In this document: piece after piece, positions 9,877 to 17,728 of the stretch
How positions within the stretch are numbered: the first letter of the stretch is position 1
How the letters are laid out: each line of letters starts with the position of its first letter
From: an uncultured Verrucomicrobiota bacterium
Lineage (GTDB): Bacteria > Verrucomicrobiota > Verrucomicrobiia > Limisphaerales > UBA9464
Direction: 5' to 3'
NCBI GenBank assembly: GCA_903939515.1
Contig: CAJAHH010000010.1
Coordinates: 62,001 to 126,000 of the forward strand
Length of the DNA stretch: 64,000 nt
Program-made: the position numbers and the translations under genes
Notes under the pieces: model-generated
Databases searched by the model: none
Seen by the model: the letters and a program-made list of their open reading frames with translations, nothing else
Told to the model about the DNA's origin: nothing

Positions 9877-9921
9877 GTGAAATAGGGATTAAATTATTAG
9901 TTGAAAAGGATATGTTGAGGA

Positions 9922-10428
9922 TCAGAACGGGACATCGTCATCGTCAGGAGGTCCGCCCTCTGTATCCGCAGGGGCAGAAGGAGCGGCCGGTGCAGGACGA
10001 TTGCCCGTCACCCGCCCTGGCACGGAGCCAGAGGCAGGAGGAGGCATTGGACCCGCTCCACTGCCACCCATACCACTGCCACCCGATCCATCTGGGCGGC
10101 CACCAATGAAGGTGAAGCTTTCAAGGACAACACCCAAGCGGGAACGCTTCTGACCTGTCTGCTTATCGTCCCATTGATCGAGTTTCAGTCGCCCCTCGGC
10201 CAGCAACCCTCCACCCTTTCTGAGGTACTGGGAAATCACTTCAGCTTGCTTGCCAAAGGCGTCGATGTCGACGTAGGTGACCTCTTCGCGGGTCTGACCA
10301 TCTTCACCGGTCCACTTGCGGTTCATCGCCATAGAAAGCTTGGCGATAGCCGTGCCTTTAGGGGTGTAACGCAATTCCGGGTCCCGGGTGAGGTTCCCGG
10401 CCAGAATGACCTTGTTGAAACTGGCCAT
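9922..10428 (-). CDS. ssb: Single-stranded DNA-binding protein
   Basis: Tetrameric ssDNA-binding protein of replication, repair and recombination. The OB fold occupies about residues 1-108 with the standard opening ASFNKVILAGNLTRDPELRY. A Gly/Pro-rich disordered linker (about 112-158) leads to the acidic C-terminal tip DDDDVPF, which recruits SSB-interacting proteins. Length 168 aa is normal. It lies between rpsF and rplI, the usual position, with 54 nt to rpsF and 45 nt to rplI. Identification is certain. Confidence 0.98.
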   Translation of the reverse strand: MASFNKVILAGNLTRDPELRYTPKGTAIAKLSMAMNRKWTGEDGQTREEVTYVDIDAFGKQAEVISQYLRKGGGLLAEGRLKLDQWDDKQTGQKRSRLGVVLESFTFIGGRPDGSGGSGMGGSGAGPMPPPASGSVPGRVTGNRPAPAAPSAPADTEGGPPDDDDVPF

Positions 10429-10482
10429 AAACGGTTGAAGTCTGGAGTAAGCCGAGCGGAATGGGCCGTATTAGCCGTATAT

Positions 10483-10791
10483 TTAGGCCTTGGCGACCAC
10501 CGGAGCCGGAGCTTCGGTGAACAACACACGGATCACGTCGGAAGCGAGCTTGAAGCGGGCGCGCAACTCGGCGACCGCCTTGCCCTGGGCCTCAAAAATG
10601 ATGTTCACGAAATGTCCGGCGCTTTCGCCACTGCGGGCATTCCGTGCAAAGGTCTTCTTTTCGAGCTTTTGGACGGTCTCGATCTTGCCACCCACGGAGG
10701 CGATCTCCGCCGACAACTTGTCGACGACTTCCTTGATGCCTTCTTCCTTGCCGGAGAGATCTAAAATAAACAGTCCTTCGTAGCGTTTCAT
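10483..10791 (-). CDS. rpsF: 30S ribosomal protein S6
   Basis: Small-subunit protein bS6 (102 aa), which binds 16S rRNA as a heterodimer with S18. It opens with the family pattern KRYEGLFILDLSGKEE and contains the KLEKKTFARNARSGESAGHF stretch. It is the first gene of rpsF-ssb-rplI on the minus strand. The 543-bp region upstream is the likely promoter and leader and contains a hairpin (10834-10872) that could be an S6:S18 autoregulatory element. Its usual partner gene rpsR is not in the operon. Confidence 0.96.
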   Translation of the reverse strand: MKRYEGLFILDLSGKEEGIKEVVDKLSAEIASVGGKIETVQKLEKKTFARNARSGESAGHFVNIIFEAQGKAVAELRARFKLASDVIRVLFTEAPAPVVAKA

Positions 10792-10833
10792 GGTCTTTGA
10801 ATTGGTTCTAATTCGCTGGTTTAAAATTGATTC

Positions 10834-10872
10834 CTCCGTGGCCGGTTTCCGTCATCGAAAACCTGCCGGGAG
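10834..10872 (-). promoter_or_regulatory. Candidate structured leader of rpsF (S6:S18-type)
   Basis: On the minus strand this stretch folds into an apical 8-bp stem with one G-U pair (complement of 10844-10851 and 10856-10863, loop of 4), an asymmetric internal loop containing a CCGGC stretch, and a basal CTCC/GGAG stem. It ends about 43 nt before the rpsF start. S6:S18-binding leaders with a CCG in an internal bulge are known upstream of rpsF in many bacteria. The assignment is inference from position and shape only. Confidence 0.35.
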
Positions 10873-11068
10873 GCTACTTGCCGCCATTCTTACGTTCAAT
10901 TACCCGTCTGATTCAAAATTGTTTTCTCACCTCGCGGAACCCATCTGCGATGAATTTGCGCCGGTTAACTATTGCTGATTTCACTCCCGGACTACCTGGA
11001 CCCACCAGATCGTCACTCGATCACTCCATTAACTTCTTTGCCCGCTTCTCGTTCGCTTCTTGTTTGTT

Positions 11069-11111
11069 CGTTTCCTTACAAACTCAGCGTCGTTTCCTTA
11101 CAAATTCAGCG
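11069..11111. repeat. 21-bp tandem repeat, 2 copies
   Basis: Two copies of CGTTTCCTTACAAACTCAGC(G) at 11069-11089 and 11091-11111, with a 22-bp period and one C/T difference between copies. It lies in the pth-rpsF gap. Confidence 0.85.
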
Positions 11112-11192
11112 CCACCGCTGATTGCGCCCTCTAACCATACTCTTCGAACCGTTGAACCCAATCCTTTCAAAGATTTTGGTTTTTTTTCAACT

Positions 11193-11237
11193 GTTTCGAG
11201 AACACAGGTTTCGAGAACACGGGTTCCAAAAACACGG
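11193..11237. repeat. 15-bp tandem repeat, 3 copies
   Basis: Three adjacent 15-bp units: GTTTCGAGAACACAG, GTTTCGAGAACACGG and GTTCCAAAAACACGG. The third copy has diverged more. It lies in the pth-rpsF gap, 80 bp from the first repeat family. Confidence 0.85.
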
Positions 11238-11300
11238 TTTAGGAGACTTCTGAAGCCGAGCCACAATCGCCTGAAAACTCGGGTTCATCAGTTGCTATCC

Positions 11301-11347
11301 CATCATTGGCTTCGGCCATCATTGGCTTCGGCCATCATTGGCTTCGG
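11301..11347. repeat. 16-bp tandem repeat, nearly 3 copies, across the pth stop
   Basis: Units of CATCATTGGCTTCGGC at 11301, 11317 and 11333 (the last is truncated). Each contains TGGC-TTCG-GCCA, a small stem closed by a UUCG-type tetraloop in a plus-strand transcript. The array overlaps the last codons and the TGA stop of pth, so it grew from the 3' end of that gene. Confidence 0.88.
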
Positions 11348-11916
11348 TTGTAGAGACTCATTGCTTTTCCGATGTTTTCTTCGATCCAGCTCAAAATTTG
11401 TTGGTCAGCCAATTTCAGAACCTCGTTCAAGCGCACCTGCTCATCGGCAGAAAAAACTCCCAACACATGCGATGCTATATCTCGAACTGCCTGAACCGGC
11501 CGGGCCACACCAATTCGTTGCCTCGGAAATTCCTGAGTCCCCAAATGCTGGATAACCGATGCCAGTCCATTGTGCCCCCCTGCCCCACCCGATGGCCGCA
11601 TGCGAATCGCACCCAAAGGGAGATCGGCATCGTCGGCTACCACCAAAATCTGATCTGGCGTGATGCGGTAGAAACGGCTCACGGCCGCCACTGCCTCACC
11701 ACTCAAATTCATGTAGGTCAGGGGTTTCACGCAGACCACCTTTCGGCCGCCGCAGTCACCCGTCGCCAATTCTGAAAAGAACTTCCGCTCCTTCCGCCAA
11801 CCGGAGTTCCGGCTGGCGGCGAAGCGATCTACTACCATGGCACCCGCGTTGTGTCGGGTGCCTCGATACTCGTCTCCTGGGTTTCCAAGACCCACAATCA
11901 TTACAGGAGGGGTCAT
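11335..11916 (-). CDS. pth: Peptidyl-tRNA hydrolase
   Basis: Cytosolic hydrolase that recycles tRNA by cleaving the peptidyl-tRNA ester after premature drop-off. The opening VGLGNPGDEYRGTRHNAGAM (about residues 8-27) holds the catalytic His and the family signature, followed by KPLTYMNLSG near residue 62 and the loop GGAGGHNGLASVIQHLG near residues 110-126. Length 193 aa is standard. It follows rplY at 32 nt in the common prs-rplY-pth order. Its last codons lie inside a 16-bp tandem repeat, so its C-terminal tail may vary between strains. Confidence 0.97.
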   Translation of the reverse strand: MTPPVMIVGLGNPGDEYRGTRHNAGAMVVDRFAASRNSGWRKERKFFSELATGDCGGRKVVCVKPLTYMNLSGEAVAAVSRFYRITPDQILVVADDADLPLGAIRMRPSGGAGGHNGLASVIQHLGTQEFPRQRIGVARPVQAVRDIASHVLGVFSADEQVRLNEVLKLADQQILSWIEENIGKAMSLYNRSQ

Positions 11917-11948
11917 TGGAAAAGCCCGCAGGGCGACGATGCGTCAGA

Positions 11949-12611
11949 TCACTTCTTCTTAGCCGGCGCAGGAGCTTCTTCTTTCTTCTCCTTGATCATC
12001 TCCGGCTGCTTGGATTCGGCGGCCGCGGCCGGAGCTGCTTCAACCTCAGTGGTCGGCGCGGCAACAGCGAATACGCGAAGATGCTTGTCTCCAAGGATCG
12101 TCACACCAGCCGGGGCTTGGATCTGGCCGATTTGGATCGCTTGACCCACCGCCAAACCGGAAACATCGACCAAAATCTGCTCAGGCAAATCCTTGGGCAG
12201 TGCCGTCACACGAACCTTCTGAATGACGTGCTCGAGGGTTCCACCGCTGCTCCTCACACCTTCAGCCTCGCCCGAGGCCTCCACAGGGATGCGGATGGTG
12301 ATCATCTCATCTTCCTTCACCTCATGAAAGTCAACGTGGAGCACTTCGCCGCTCAGCGGGTGGTGCTGAACATCCTGAACCAGAGCCAGTCGGGTCTTGG
12401 AATCACCAGAAACCTCGAGGTCCACAAGAACGATCTCGGAGTGAGCAGAATTAATCAGATCGATGAACGCATCGGAATCGATCTCAACATTCTGGGAGGC
12501 AATGGACTTGCCGTAAATGTTGGCAGGAATGAGTCCGGCAGAGCGGAGCGCCTTGGATCCCTTGCGCCGCGTCTGGGTGCGAGGGGCCACTTTCAACTTC
12601 AATGATTTCAT
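11949..12611 (-). CDS. rplY: 50S ribosomal protein L25 (long, CTC/TL5 form)
   Basis: Binds 5S rRNA in the large subunit. This is the two-domain CTC form (220 aa): an N-terminal L25 domain (about residues 5-95, RKGSKALRSAGLIPANIYGK) and a C-terminal TL5 beta domain (about 100-185, with LPEQILVDVSGLAVGQAI). The tail of about 35 residues is rich in Ala, Glu and Lys and is probably disordered. It sits 39 nt after prs and 32 nt before pth, a conserved neighbourhood in which the proteins share no pathway but are often co-transcribed. Confidence 0.95.
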   Translation of the reverse strand: MKSLKLKVAPRTQTRRKGSKALRSAGLIPANIYGKSIASQNVEIDSDAFIDLINSAHSEIVLVDLEVSGDSKTRLALVQDVQHHPLSGEVLHVDFHEVKEDEMITIRIPVEASGEAEGVRSSGGTLEHVIQKVRVTALPKDLPEQILVDVSGLAVGQAIQIGQIQAPAGVTILGDKHLRVFAVAAPTTEVEAAPAAAAESKQPEMIKEKKEEAPAPAKKK

Positions 12612-12650
12612 GAATTAGTCGTATCTGCCGAGCCGCACTTGCAAGCGGCT

Positions 12651-13583
12651 TCAGCCCTTAAACTCAAATAGGGAAGTAACCGACGAATTCGTGTAAATTC
12701 GCTTGATCGCTTCTCCCAGCAAACCAGCCACCGAAAGGGTCGTAATTTTGACCCCTTCAATAGACGGGCGGATTACACTATCGGTGGTGATCAGTTCGTC
12801 AATCTCCGATTTGCGAAGGCGATCAATTCCCAGATCATTGATCAAGGCGTGCGAGACGCAGGCCTGGATTCGGCAGGCACCCCGCTGCTTCAGCAAATGC
12901 GCGGCATTGACCAGGGTTCCCGCGGTCTCAGTCAGATCGTCCACCAAAAGAACATTCTTACCATCGATATCACCGATGACCGAAATGGCCTCGGTTTCGG
13001 TGGGGCTCTTGCGGCGCTTGGCCACGATGGCCAACTCGGCGCCCAGCGTCTGAGAATAGGCGGCTGCCATCTTTAAGCCCCCCAGATCCGGGCTGACCAC
13101 TACGAGGTTTGGGGTCTGCTGGCGAGCGATGTACTCGAGCAGCACGGGTGCTGCGTAGAGGTGGTCGACCGGGATGTCGAAGAACCCCTGAATCTGCTGA
13201 GCGTGCAAATCCATCGTGAGAACCCGGTTAACCCCGGCTGCCACCAGCAAATTGGCAACCAACTTGGCAGTGATAGGAACGCGCGGCTGATCCTTGCGAT
13301 CCTGGCGGGCATAACCGTAGAAAGGCAGCACCGCGGTGATCCGCGATGCGCTCGCCCGCCGCAACGCATCGATCATGATGAACATTTCCATCAGATGCTG
13401 GTTGGCTGGCTGGCTGGTGGACTGGATCACAAAGACGTCCGTGCCGCGGACGTTCTCGTCGATCTTGACGAAGGTCTCCCCATTGGGAAACGGCTTCACC
13501 GTGGAGCAACCCAAGGGGATTCCGATGGAATCGCAGATCGCCTTGGCTAAATTTGGATTGGAGTTACCGGTGAAAACTTTCAC
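12651..13583 (-). CDS. prs: Ribose-phosphate pyrophosphokinase (PRPP synthetase)
   Basis: Makes 5-phosphoribosyl-1-pyrophosphate from ribose 5-phosphate and ATP, feeding nucleotide, His and Trp synthesis. The length (310 aa) is standard. Visible are the ATP/ribose region (FYGYARQDRKDQPRVPI, about residues 93-109), the metal/flexible loop region (VVSPDLGGLKMAAAY), and the PRPP-binding loop VDDLTETAGTL (most enzymes read VDDMIDTAGT). It leads the prs-rplY-pth run on the minus strand, 118 bp after ispA. Class I bacterial type by sequence. Confidence 0.97.
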   Translation of the reverse strand: MKVFTGNSNPNLAKAICDSIGIPLGCSTVKPFPNGETFVKIDENVRGTDVFVIQSTSQPANQHLMEMFIMIDALRRASASRITAVLPFYGYARQDRKDQPRVPITAKLVANLLVAAGVNRVLTMDLHAQQIQGFFDIPVDHLYAAPVLLEYIARQQTPNLVVVSPDLGGLKMAAAYSQTLGAELAIVAKRRKSPTETEAISVIGDIDGKNVLLVDDLTETAGTLVNAAHLLKQRGACRIQACVSHALINDLGIDRLRKSEIDELITTDSVIRPSIEGVKITTLSVAGLLGEAIKRIYTNSSVTSLFEFKG

Positions 13584-13701
13584 AGAATTGTCAGACAGAT
13601 CCGAAATCAGCCGCTACCGACGGCAGGTTGGGCGAGTGGATGCTCACGGAGTCCGAGTCAGCATCGCAAGCGCATTTTCAACCCATGCCGTTTCGCTCTT
13701 C

Positions 13702-14592
13702 TCAGGATTGGCGCCGGAGCAGGTAGTCTGAAATGGCTTCCAAGGCGACCGCCTTGCCCCGGAAGGGTTGGAGCGCGACCTCCGCCTTGGCGGTCAGTTC
13801 CGCTGCGATGACACGGGATTTTTCAAGTCCCACGATCGACGGGTAAGTCGCTTTCTGTGCCTTGATGTCCTTGCCCGCGGTCTTGCCCAACTGCTCGGAG
13901 GTTTGTGTAACATCCAGGATGTCGTCGATCACCTGGAAGGCCAAGCCGACATGGTAACCAAAGTCTGTCAACGCATCGAGTTGCGCTGGTGTGCAGTTGG
14001 CGCTCATTCCTCCCAACCGCACGGAGCAGGCCAGCAGAGCACTGGTCTTGCGTTCATGGATGTATTTAAGCTGGGCACGGGAGATTTTTTTGCCCTCGCC
14101 CTCCAGGTCGGCCACCTGACCGGCAATGAGTTGCAACGATCCAGAAGCTTTCGCGATCTCCAGCACAACATCCTTGATGCTGTAGCGTTTCCATCCGGTA
14201 CAAGAGGCGGCGATCTCAAAGGCCTGAGTTAGCAGGCCATCTCCAGCAAGAATCGCTATGCCCTCACCGAAAACCTTGTGGTTCGTCGGTTTCCCGCGCC
14301 GCAAATCGTCATTGTCCATTCCGGGCAAGTCGTCATGGATCAAGGAGTAGGTGTGGATGCACTCGACGGCACACGCCAGAGGCATAGCCGCCTCATGAGT
14401 ACCTCCACAGGCCTCGGCCGCGGCAAGGACCAACGCCGGTCGCATTCGCTTTCCCCCGGCAAAGAGGGAGTAACGCATGGCCTTATGGATCGTGGCGGGC
14501 TTAGCGGCGGCCTTGGGAAGGAATCGGTCCAAGGCTCGATCAACCTCTCGAGTTTGCGTGGCGATCCAGGAAGCAAGGTCGAAGTGAGACAT
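13702..14592 (-). CDS. ispA: Short-chain polyprenyl diphosphate synthase (farnesyl/geranylgeranyl)
   Basis: Condenses isopentenyl diphosphate onto allylic primers to give C15 or C20 isoprenoid diphosphates. The first aspartate-rich motif is the bacterial DDX4D type (HDDLPGMDNDDLRRGKPTNH, about residues 84-103) and the second is DDILD (about 220-224). The start is taken at ATG 14592 (MSHFDLASW), which leaves the normal 296 aa; the frame stays open upstream but without family residues. A second, longer-chain-type synthase is encoded at 54.2 kb, so the two presumably supply different chain lengths. Product length cannot be read with certainty. Confidence 0.93.
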   Translation of the reverse strand: MSHFDLASWIATQTREVDRALDRFLPKAAAKPATIHKAMRYSLFAGGKRMRPALVLAAAEACGGTHEAAMPLACAVECIHTYSLIHDDLPGMDNDDLRRGKPTNHKVFGEGIAILAGDGLLTQAFEIAASCTGWKRYSIKDVVLEIAKASGSLQLIAGQVADLEGEGKKISRAQLKYIHERKTSALLACSVRLGGMSANCTPAQLDALTDFGYHVGLAFQVIDDILDVTQTSEQLGKTAGKDIKAQKATYPSIVGLEKSRVIAAELTAKAEVALQPFRGKAVALEAISDYLLRRQS

Positions 14593-14717
14593 CCAGCCGG
14601 GTAAGTAACGCGGCGACACCCCAGCTTTCAAGGCAATTGCCCGAGAAGGGCCCAACGATTTAACCGCATCCCGATTTGACGGCCCGGAGCCAGAGCGCGA
14701 TCCTGTTCCACCGCCCG

Positions 14718-15281
14718 ATGCCCAGTCCGACCAATAAATTTTCCCGCTCCGCCCGGTTCTGGGAGCGCCTTGCTACTCCTGAATTCCCGGATCTGGGGCC
14801 GGGCCCGAGAAGCATAGTCCTCTCAGAAGTGACCCTTGAAATCCGCCTTCTAGAGCTCACTTGCGAGTTTAAGCTGTCGGTTCCCACGACAGAACTACTC
14901 ACAGCCACCGCCCTACTCTATCACGACAACCATGACCCGGCTCACAATCGGGTCGAAGATCGCGGCGATCGGGACGCTTGCTTGATCCATGCCCTGCTGC
15001 ATCGCCGCGAACCGGACTACTGGAATGCCGCCTATTGGTTCCGCAGAGTTTCCGGACACCCAATCTACGCAACAGCCACCCCCGCGGTGATCCGAGCGGC
15101 GCAAACCCCCGAGGCCCGATCTGTACTGGAGCGATTAACCCTGTCCGGAAATCTCGATCCCCTGGCCTTGGTTCAAGAATGTGAACGCATGGCCGAACGC
15201 CCCGATACCCAAGCCATTGCCTACCTTCGTCAGGTCCAACATCTGGAATTCGCGGCATTGATCGAGCACCTGCTCGCCTGA
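14718..15281 (+). CDS. Conserved hypothetical protein
   Basis: A soluble protein of about 187 aa with no function I can name. The central part, with HALLHRREPDYWNAAYWFRRV (one residue beyond the motif limit is omitted here: read as HALLHRREPDY then NAAYWFRRV) and SGHPIYATATPAVI, resembles uncharacterised proteins annotated in planctomycetes and verrucomicrobia that share an HRREPDY...YWWRRVG-like core. His, Arg, Glu and Trp conservation there suggests an enzyme active site. The start is set at ATG 14718; a TTG at 14676 is in frame. It is divergent from ispA (125 bp between starts) and 18 nt upstream of the AEC permease, so probably co-transcribed with it. Confidence 0.72.
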   Translation: MPSPTNKFSRSARFWERLATPEFPDLGPGPRSIVLSEVTLEIRLLELTCEFKLSVPTTELLTATALLYHDNHDPAHNRVEDRGDRDACLIHALLHRREPDYWNAAYWFRRVSGHPIYATATPAVIRAAQTPEARSVLERLTLSGNLDPLALVQECERMAERPDTQAIAYLRQVQHLEFAALIEHLLA

Positions 15282-15299
15282 TCTCCGGCTTCGAATCCC

Positions 15300-16259
15300 A
15301 TGATGCCCCTGAGCGATGTGCTGTCGGCGGTACTGCCGGTTTTTTGCCTAGCCCTGGTTGGCATCGGGCTACGCCGCATCCGCTGGCTCACCGAAGAAGC
15401 CGACGCGACCCTGCTGCGATTGGTCGTCAACGTTCTGACCCCGTGCCTCATCTTCGACAAGGTGCTCGGTAATCGGGCTCTACAGCGGGCCGAAAACCTC
15501 TTCATCCCCCCACTAATAGGCTTCGGGGGCATCGTCTTGGGAATCGGTACCTGCTGGCTCTTCCGCCGACGGGTGGGGCTCAAGACCGATCCTGAGCAAC
15601 GAACCTTCGCCCTGGTCGCCGGACTTCAAAATTTCGCGTATGTGCCCTTCCCCTTGGTCCTCATGCTGTTTGCAAACCATCCGGACACTCCGGGTGTTCT
15701 TTTTGTCCACAATCTGGGCGTAGATATCGCCATGTGGACCTTGGGGTTGATCACTCTAGGTCATGCCACCGGACCCGGTGAATGGCGCAAGCTCATCAAC
15801 GCCCCCCTCGTAGCCATCGTCCTCTCCCTGCTCCTTAACTCCTGCGATGGGGCACACTGGGTGCCCCGACCTCTAAGCATCACGGCCTCCATGCTGGGAG
15901 CCTGTGCTTTTCCGTTGGGCATCCTGCTGACCGGGGCGATGATGGCCGACCAGGTCCGCCAACTGCATCCCGCGCGGGCCACGGGCACCCTCCTCTGGTC
16001 TGCGATTTTTCGCCTAGGAATCATCCCCGCGCTGATGCTGGGAATCGCACGCATTCTGCCCTGCTCGGTGGAAATCAAACGAGTCATCCTCGTCCAGGCG
16101 GCCATGCCCGCCGGGATTTTTCCAATTGTTCTTTCCCGACTCTATGGAGGGGATCCAGCCACCGCCGTGCGCATCGTGGCAGGCACGACCATCCTTAGCC
16201 TGATCACCATTCCGTTGTGGATTCAGTGGGGCATCGCCTGGCTTCATCTGGCTCCCTGA
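15300..16259 (+). CDS. AEC family permease
   Basis: Integral membrane transporter of the auxin efflux carrier (AEC) family, 319 aa with about ten hydrophobic segments in two halves of five. The opening LSDVLSAVLPVFCLALVGIG and RRIRWLTEEADATLLRLVVNVLTPCL match the family, and the second half carries QAAMPAGIFPIVLSRLYGGDP. Family members move small organic acids or amino acids; nothing here fixes the substrate. It follows the hypothetical gene at 15281 by 18 nt. ATG 15300 and ATG 15303 are both possible starts. Confidence 0.88.
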   Translation: MMPLSDVLSAVLPVFCLALVGIGLRRIRWLTEEADATLLRLVVNVLTPCLIFDKVLGNRALQRAENLFIPPLIGFGGIVLGIGTCWLFRRRVGLKTDPEQRTFALVAGLQNFAYVPFPLVLMLFANHPDTPGVLFVHNLGVDIAMWTLGLITLGHATGPGEWRKLINAPLVAIVLSLLLNSCDGAHWVPRPLSITASMLGACAFPLGILLTGAMMADQVRQLHPARATGTLLWSAIFRLGIIPALMLGIARILPCSVEIKRVILVQAAMPAGIFPIVLSRLYGGDPATAVRIVAGTTILSLITIPLWIQWGIAWLHLAP

Positions 16260-16371
16260 ATCCGACGGAGGGGCCTCGCTCCCAAAACTCCAAAGCTCCG
16301 GAGTTTGCACACGCGGACAGCCTCTTCCCGGTTGCGGTCGCCGCCCTATCGACTCAACTTCCTGCCAACTG

Positions 16372-17646
16372 ATGTATGGACTCTCAGAACTCCCCGGCGG
16401 TCTGCGCGTAGTGACAGCCACCCTGCCGCACCTGGCCAGCGTGTCGGTGGGCATTTGGGTCAACACCGGCGGGCGACACGAGACGGCCCGCGAGAACGGA
16501 GCCGCCCACTTCATCGAGCACATGCTCTTTAAGGGAACGCGCCGACGGTCGGCCGCGCGGATTTCGCAAGATGTCGAGGGGATCGGTGGCTATCTCAATG
16601 CCTTCACCGACGAGGAACACACCTGCTTCTACAGCCGAGCGGTAGCGTCCCGGTTGCCCGAGCTGCTCGACGTGCTCTGCGACATGTTTCTCGAATCCAA
16701 GTTTGCCCCGACGGAGATTTCCAAGGAACGGGATGTCATCCTGGAAGAACAAGCCATGTACCGCGACCAACCAGCCGAACTGGTGCATGACCTCCTCAAT
16801 CAAGTCCAGTTTGCCGAGCACCCACTGGGACGCCCGGTGATCGGTTCGGCAAGCTCGGTTCGAGGACTCCGTCGAAAAAACTTGTTGGGGTTCTTCGAGC
16901 GTCGATACGTCAGCGGATCCATCGTCATCGCTGCCGCCGGCAACCTGACTCACGCAAACCTGCTCACCGAGGTGAATCGATGGATCCGACGATTCCGCCA
17001 GGGCTCCCACCCTCCGGCAGAGCCCGCTCCGGCCACCCCTGAAAAACCCCGCTGGCTGCTGCACTCCAAAAAAACCGAGCAAACCCATATCGCCCTGGGA
17101 TTTCGGACCGCCTCCCGGCAAGACGAACGCCGCTTCGCGCTGCGACTGCTCAACGTCCTGCTCGGTGAGAACATGAGTTCGCGGCTGTTCCAGACGATTC
17201 GCGAAGAGCACGGCCTGGCCTACAACATCCAGAGCACCGGAACCTCCTGGAGCGACTGCGGTGATTTGGTGATCTCAGCGGGTTTAGAGGACACCCAATT
17301 GGAAAAGGCTCTGAAGCTCATTCTCAAAGAAGTGCAGCGACTTGTGGATCGGGCTCCCGGACGGGCGGAACTGTCGCGAGCGCGGGATTACGCACTGGGT
17401 CAGGCAGACCTATCCCTCGAAGGGTCCGAGCAAATGATGATGTGGCTCGGCGAACAAGTACTGGGATTCGGAAGGGTCGTTCCGCCCGAGGAGACCCGAG
17501 CTCGGATCGCGGCCGTCCAACCGGCCGACATCCGTCGGGTGGCCCGAGATTTCCTGAATCCTTCCCGACTTTCGCTGGCGCTGGTCAGCCCACGCACTTC
17601 CGACCGGGGACTCGGAGCCTTGCTCGAATCCTGGTCTGGACGGTGA
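16372..17646 (+). CDS. M16 family zinc peptidase
   Basis: Insulinase-family metallopeptidase (424 aa) of the processing-peptidase-like M16B group. The inverted zinc motif HFIEH (His46, Glu49, His50) is intact, followed downstream by EEQAMYRDQPAEL carrying the third ligand Glu. The second half has the substrate-binding pattern SSRLFQTIREEHGLAYNIQS (Arg and Tyr of the R/Y pair). Such enzymes degrade peptides or signal peptides; many verrucomicrobial genomes carry a single-chain copy like this with both halves. No signal peptide, so probably cytoplasmic or periplasm-associated by another route. Confidence 0.92.
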   Translation: MYGLSELPGGLRVVTATLPHLASVSVGIWVNTGGRHETARENGAAHFIEHMLFKGTRRRSAARISQDVEGIGGYLNAFTDEEHTCFYSRAVASRLPELLDVLCDMFLESKFAPTEISKERDVILEEQAMYRDQPAELVHDLLNQVQFAEHPLGRPVIGSASSVRGLRRKNLLGFFERRYVSGSIVIAAAGNLTHANLLTEVNRWIRRFRQGSHPPAEPAPATPEKPRWLLHSKKTEQTHIALGFRTASRQDERRFALRLLNVLLGENMSSRLFQTIREEHGLAYNIQSTGTSWSDCGDLVISAGLEDTQLEKALKLILKEVQRLVDRAPGRAELSRARDYALGQADLSLEGSEQMMMWLGEQVLGFGRVVPPEETRARIAAVQPADIRRVARDFLNPSRLSLALVSPRTSDRGLGALLESWSGR

Positions 17647-17728
17647 ACAGGCCCTGGGGAGGGGGCCACTGTTCTGACTATGGGTTCTTTGAGGACTGCG
17701 AATTAGAGCCTCTTTGGCCCGAAAGGGT

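Larger units (their letters stand above)
10873..11334. other. Intergenic region pth-rpsF with tandem repeats
   Basis: This long gap (543 bp in all from 10792) holds no convincing coding sequence, tRNA or known small RNA that I can see. It is less GC-rich than the surrounding genes and contains three separate families of short tandem repeats, listed individually. The rpsF promoter must lie here on the minus strand, but no strong -35/-10 pair stands out. Confidence 0.6.

Noticed and set aside
10792-11334. A structural RNA (tmRNA, RNase P, 6S) in the long gap
   Set aside because: No conserved terminal helix, CCA-like end or TPsiC loop was visible on either strand; tandem repeats explain much of the length.
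10827-11555. A 242-codon plus-strand open frame across the pth-rpsF gap
   Set aside because: It overlaps the 3' half of pth in antisense, runs through three tandem repeat arrays and matches no family.
16384-17211. Long antisense open frame within the M16 peptidase gene
   Set aside because: Shadow of a GC-rich gene: the sense frame has intact zinc and substrate motifs and the antisense product resembles nothing.
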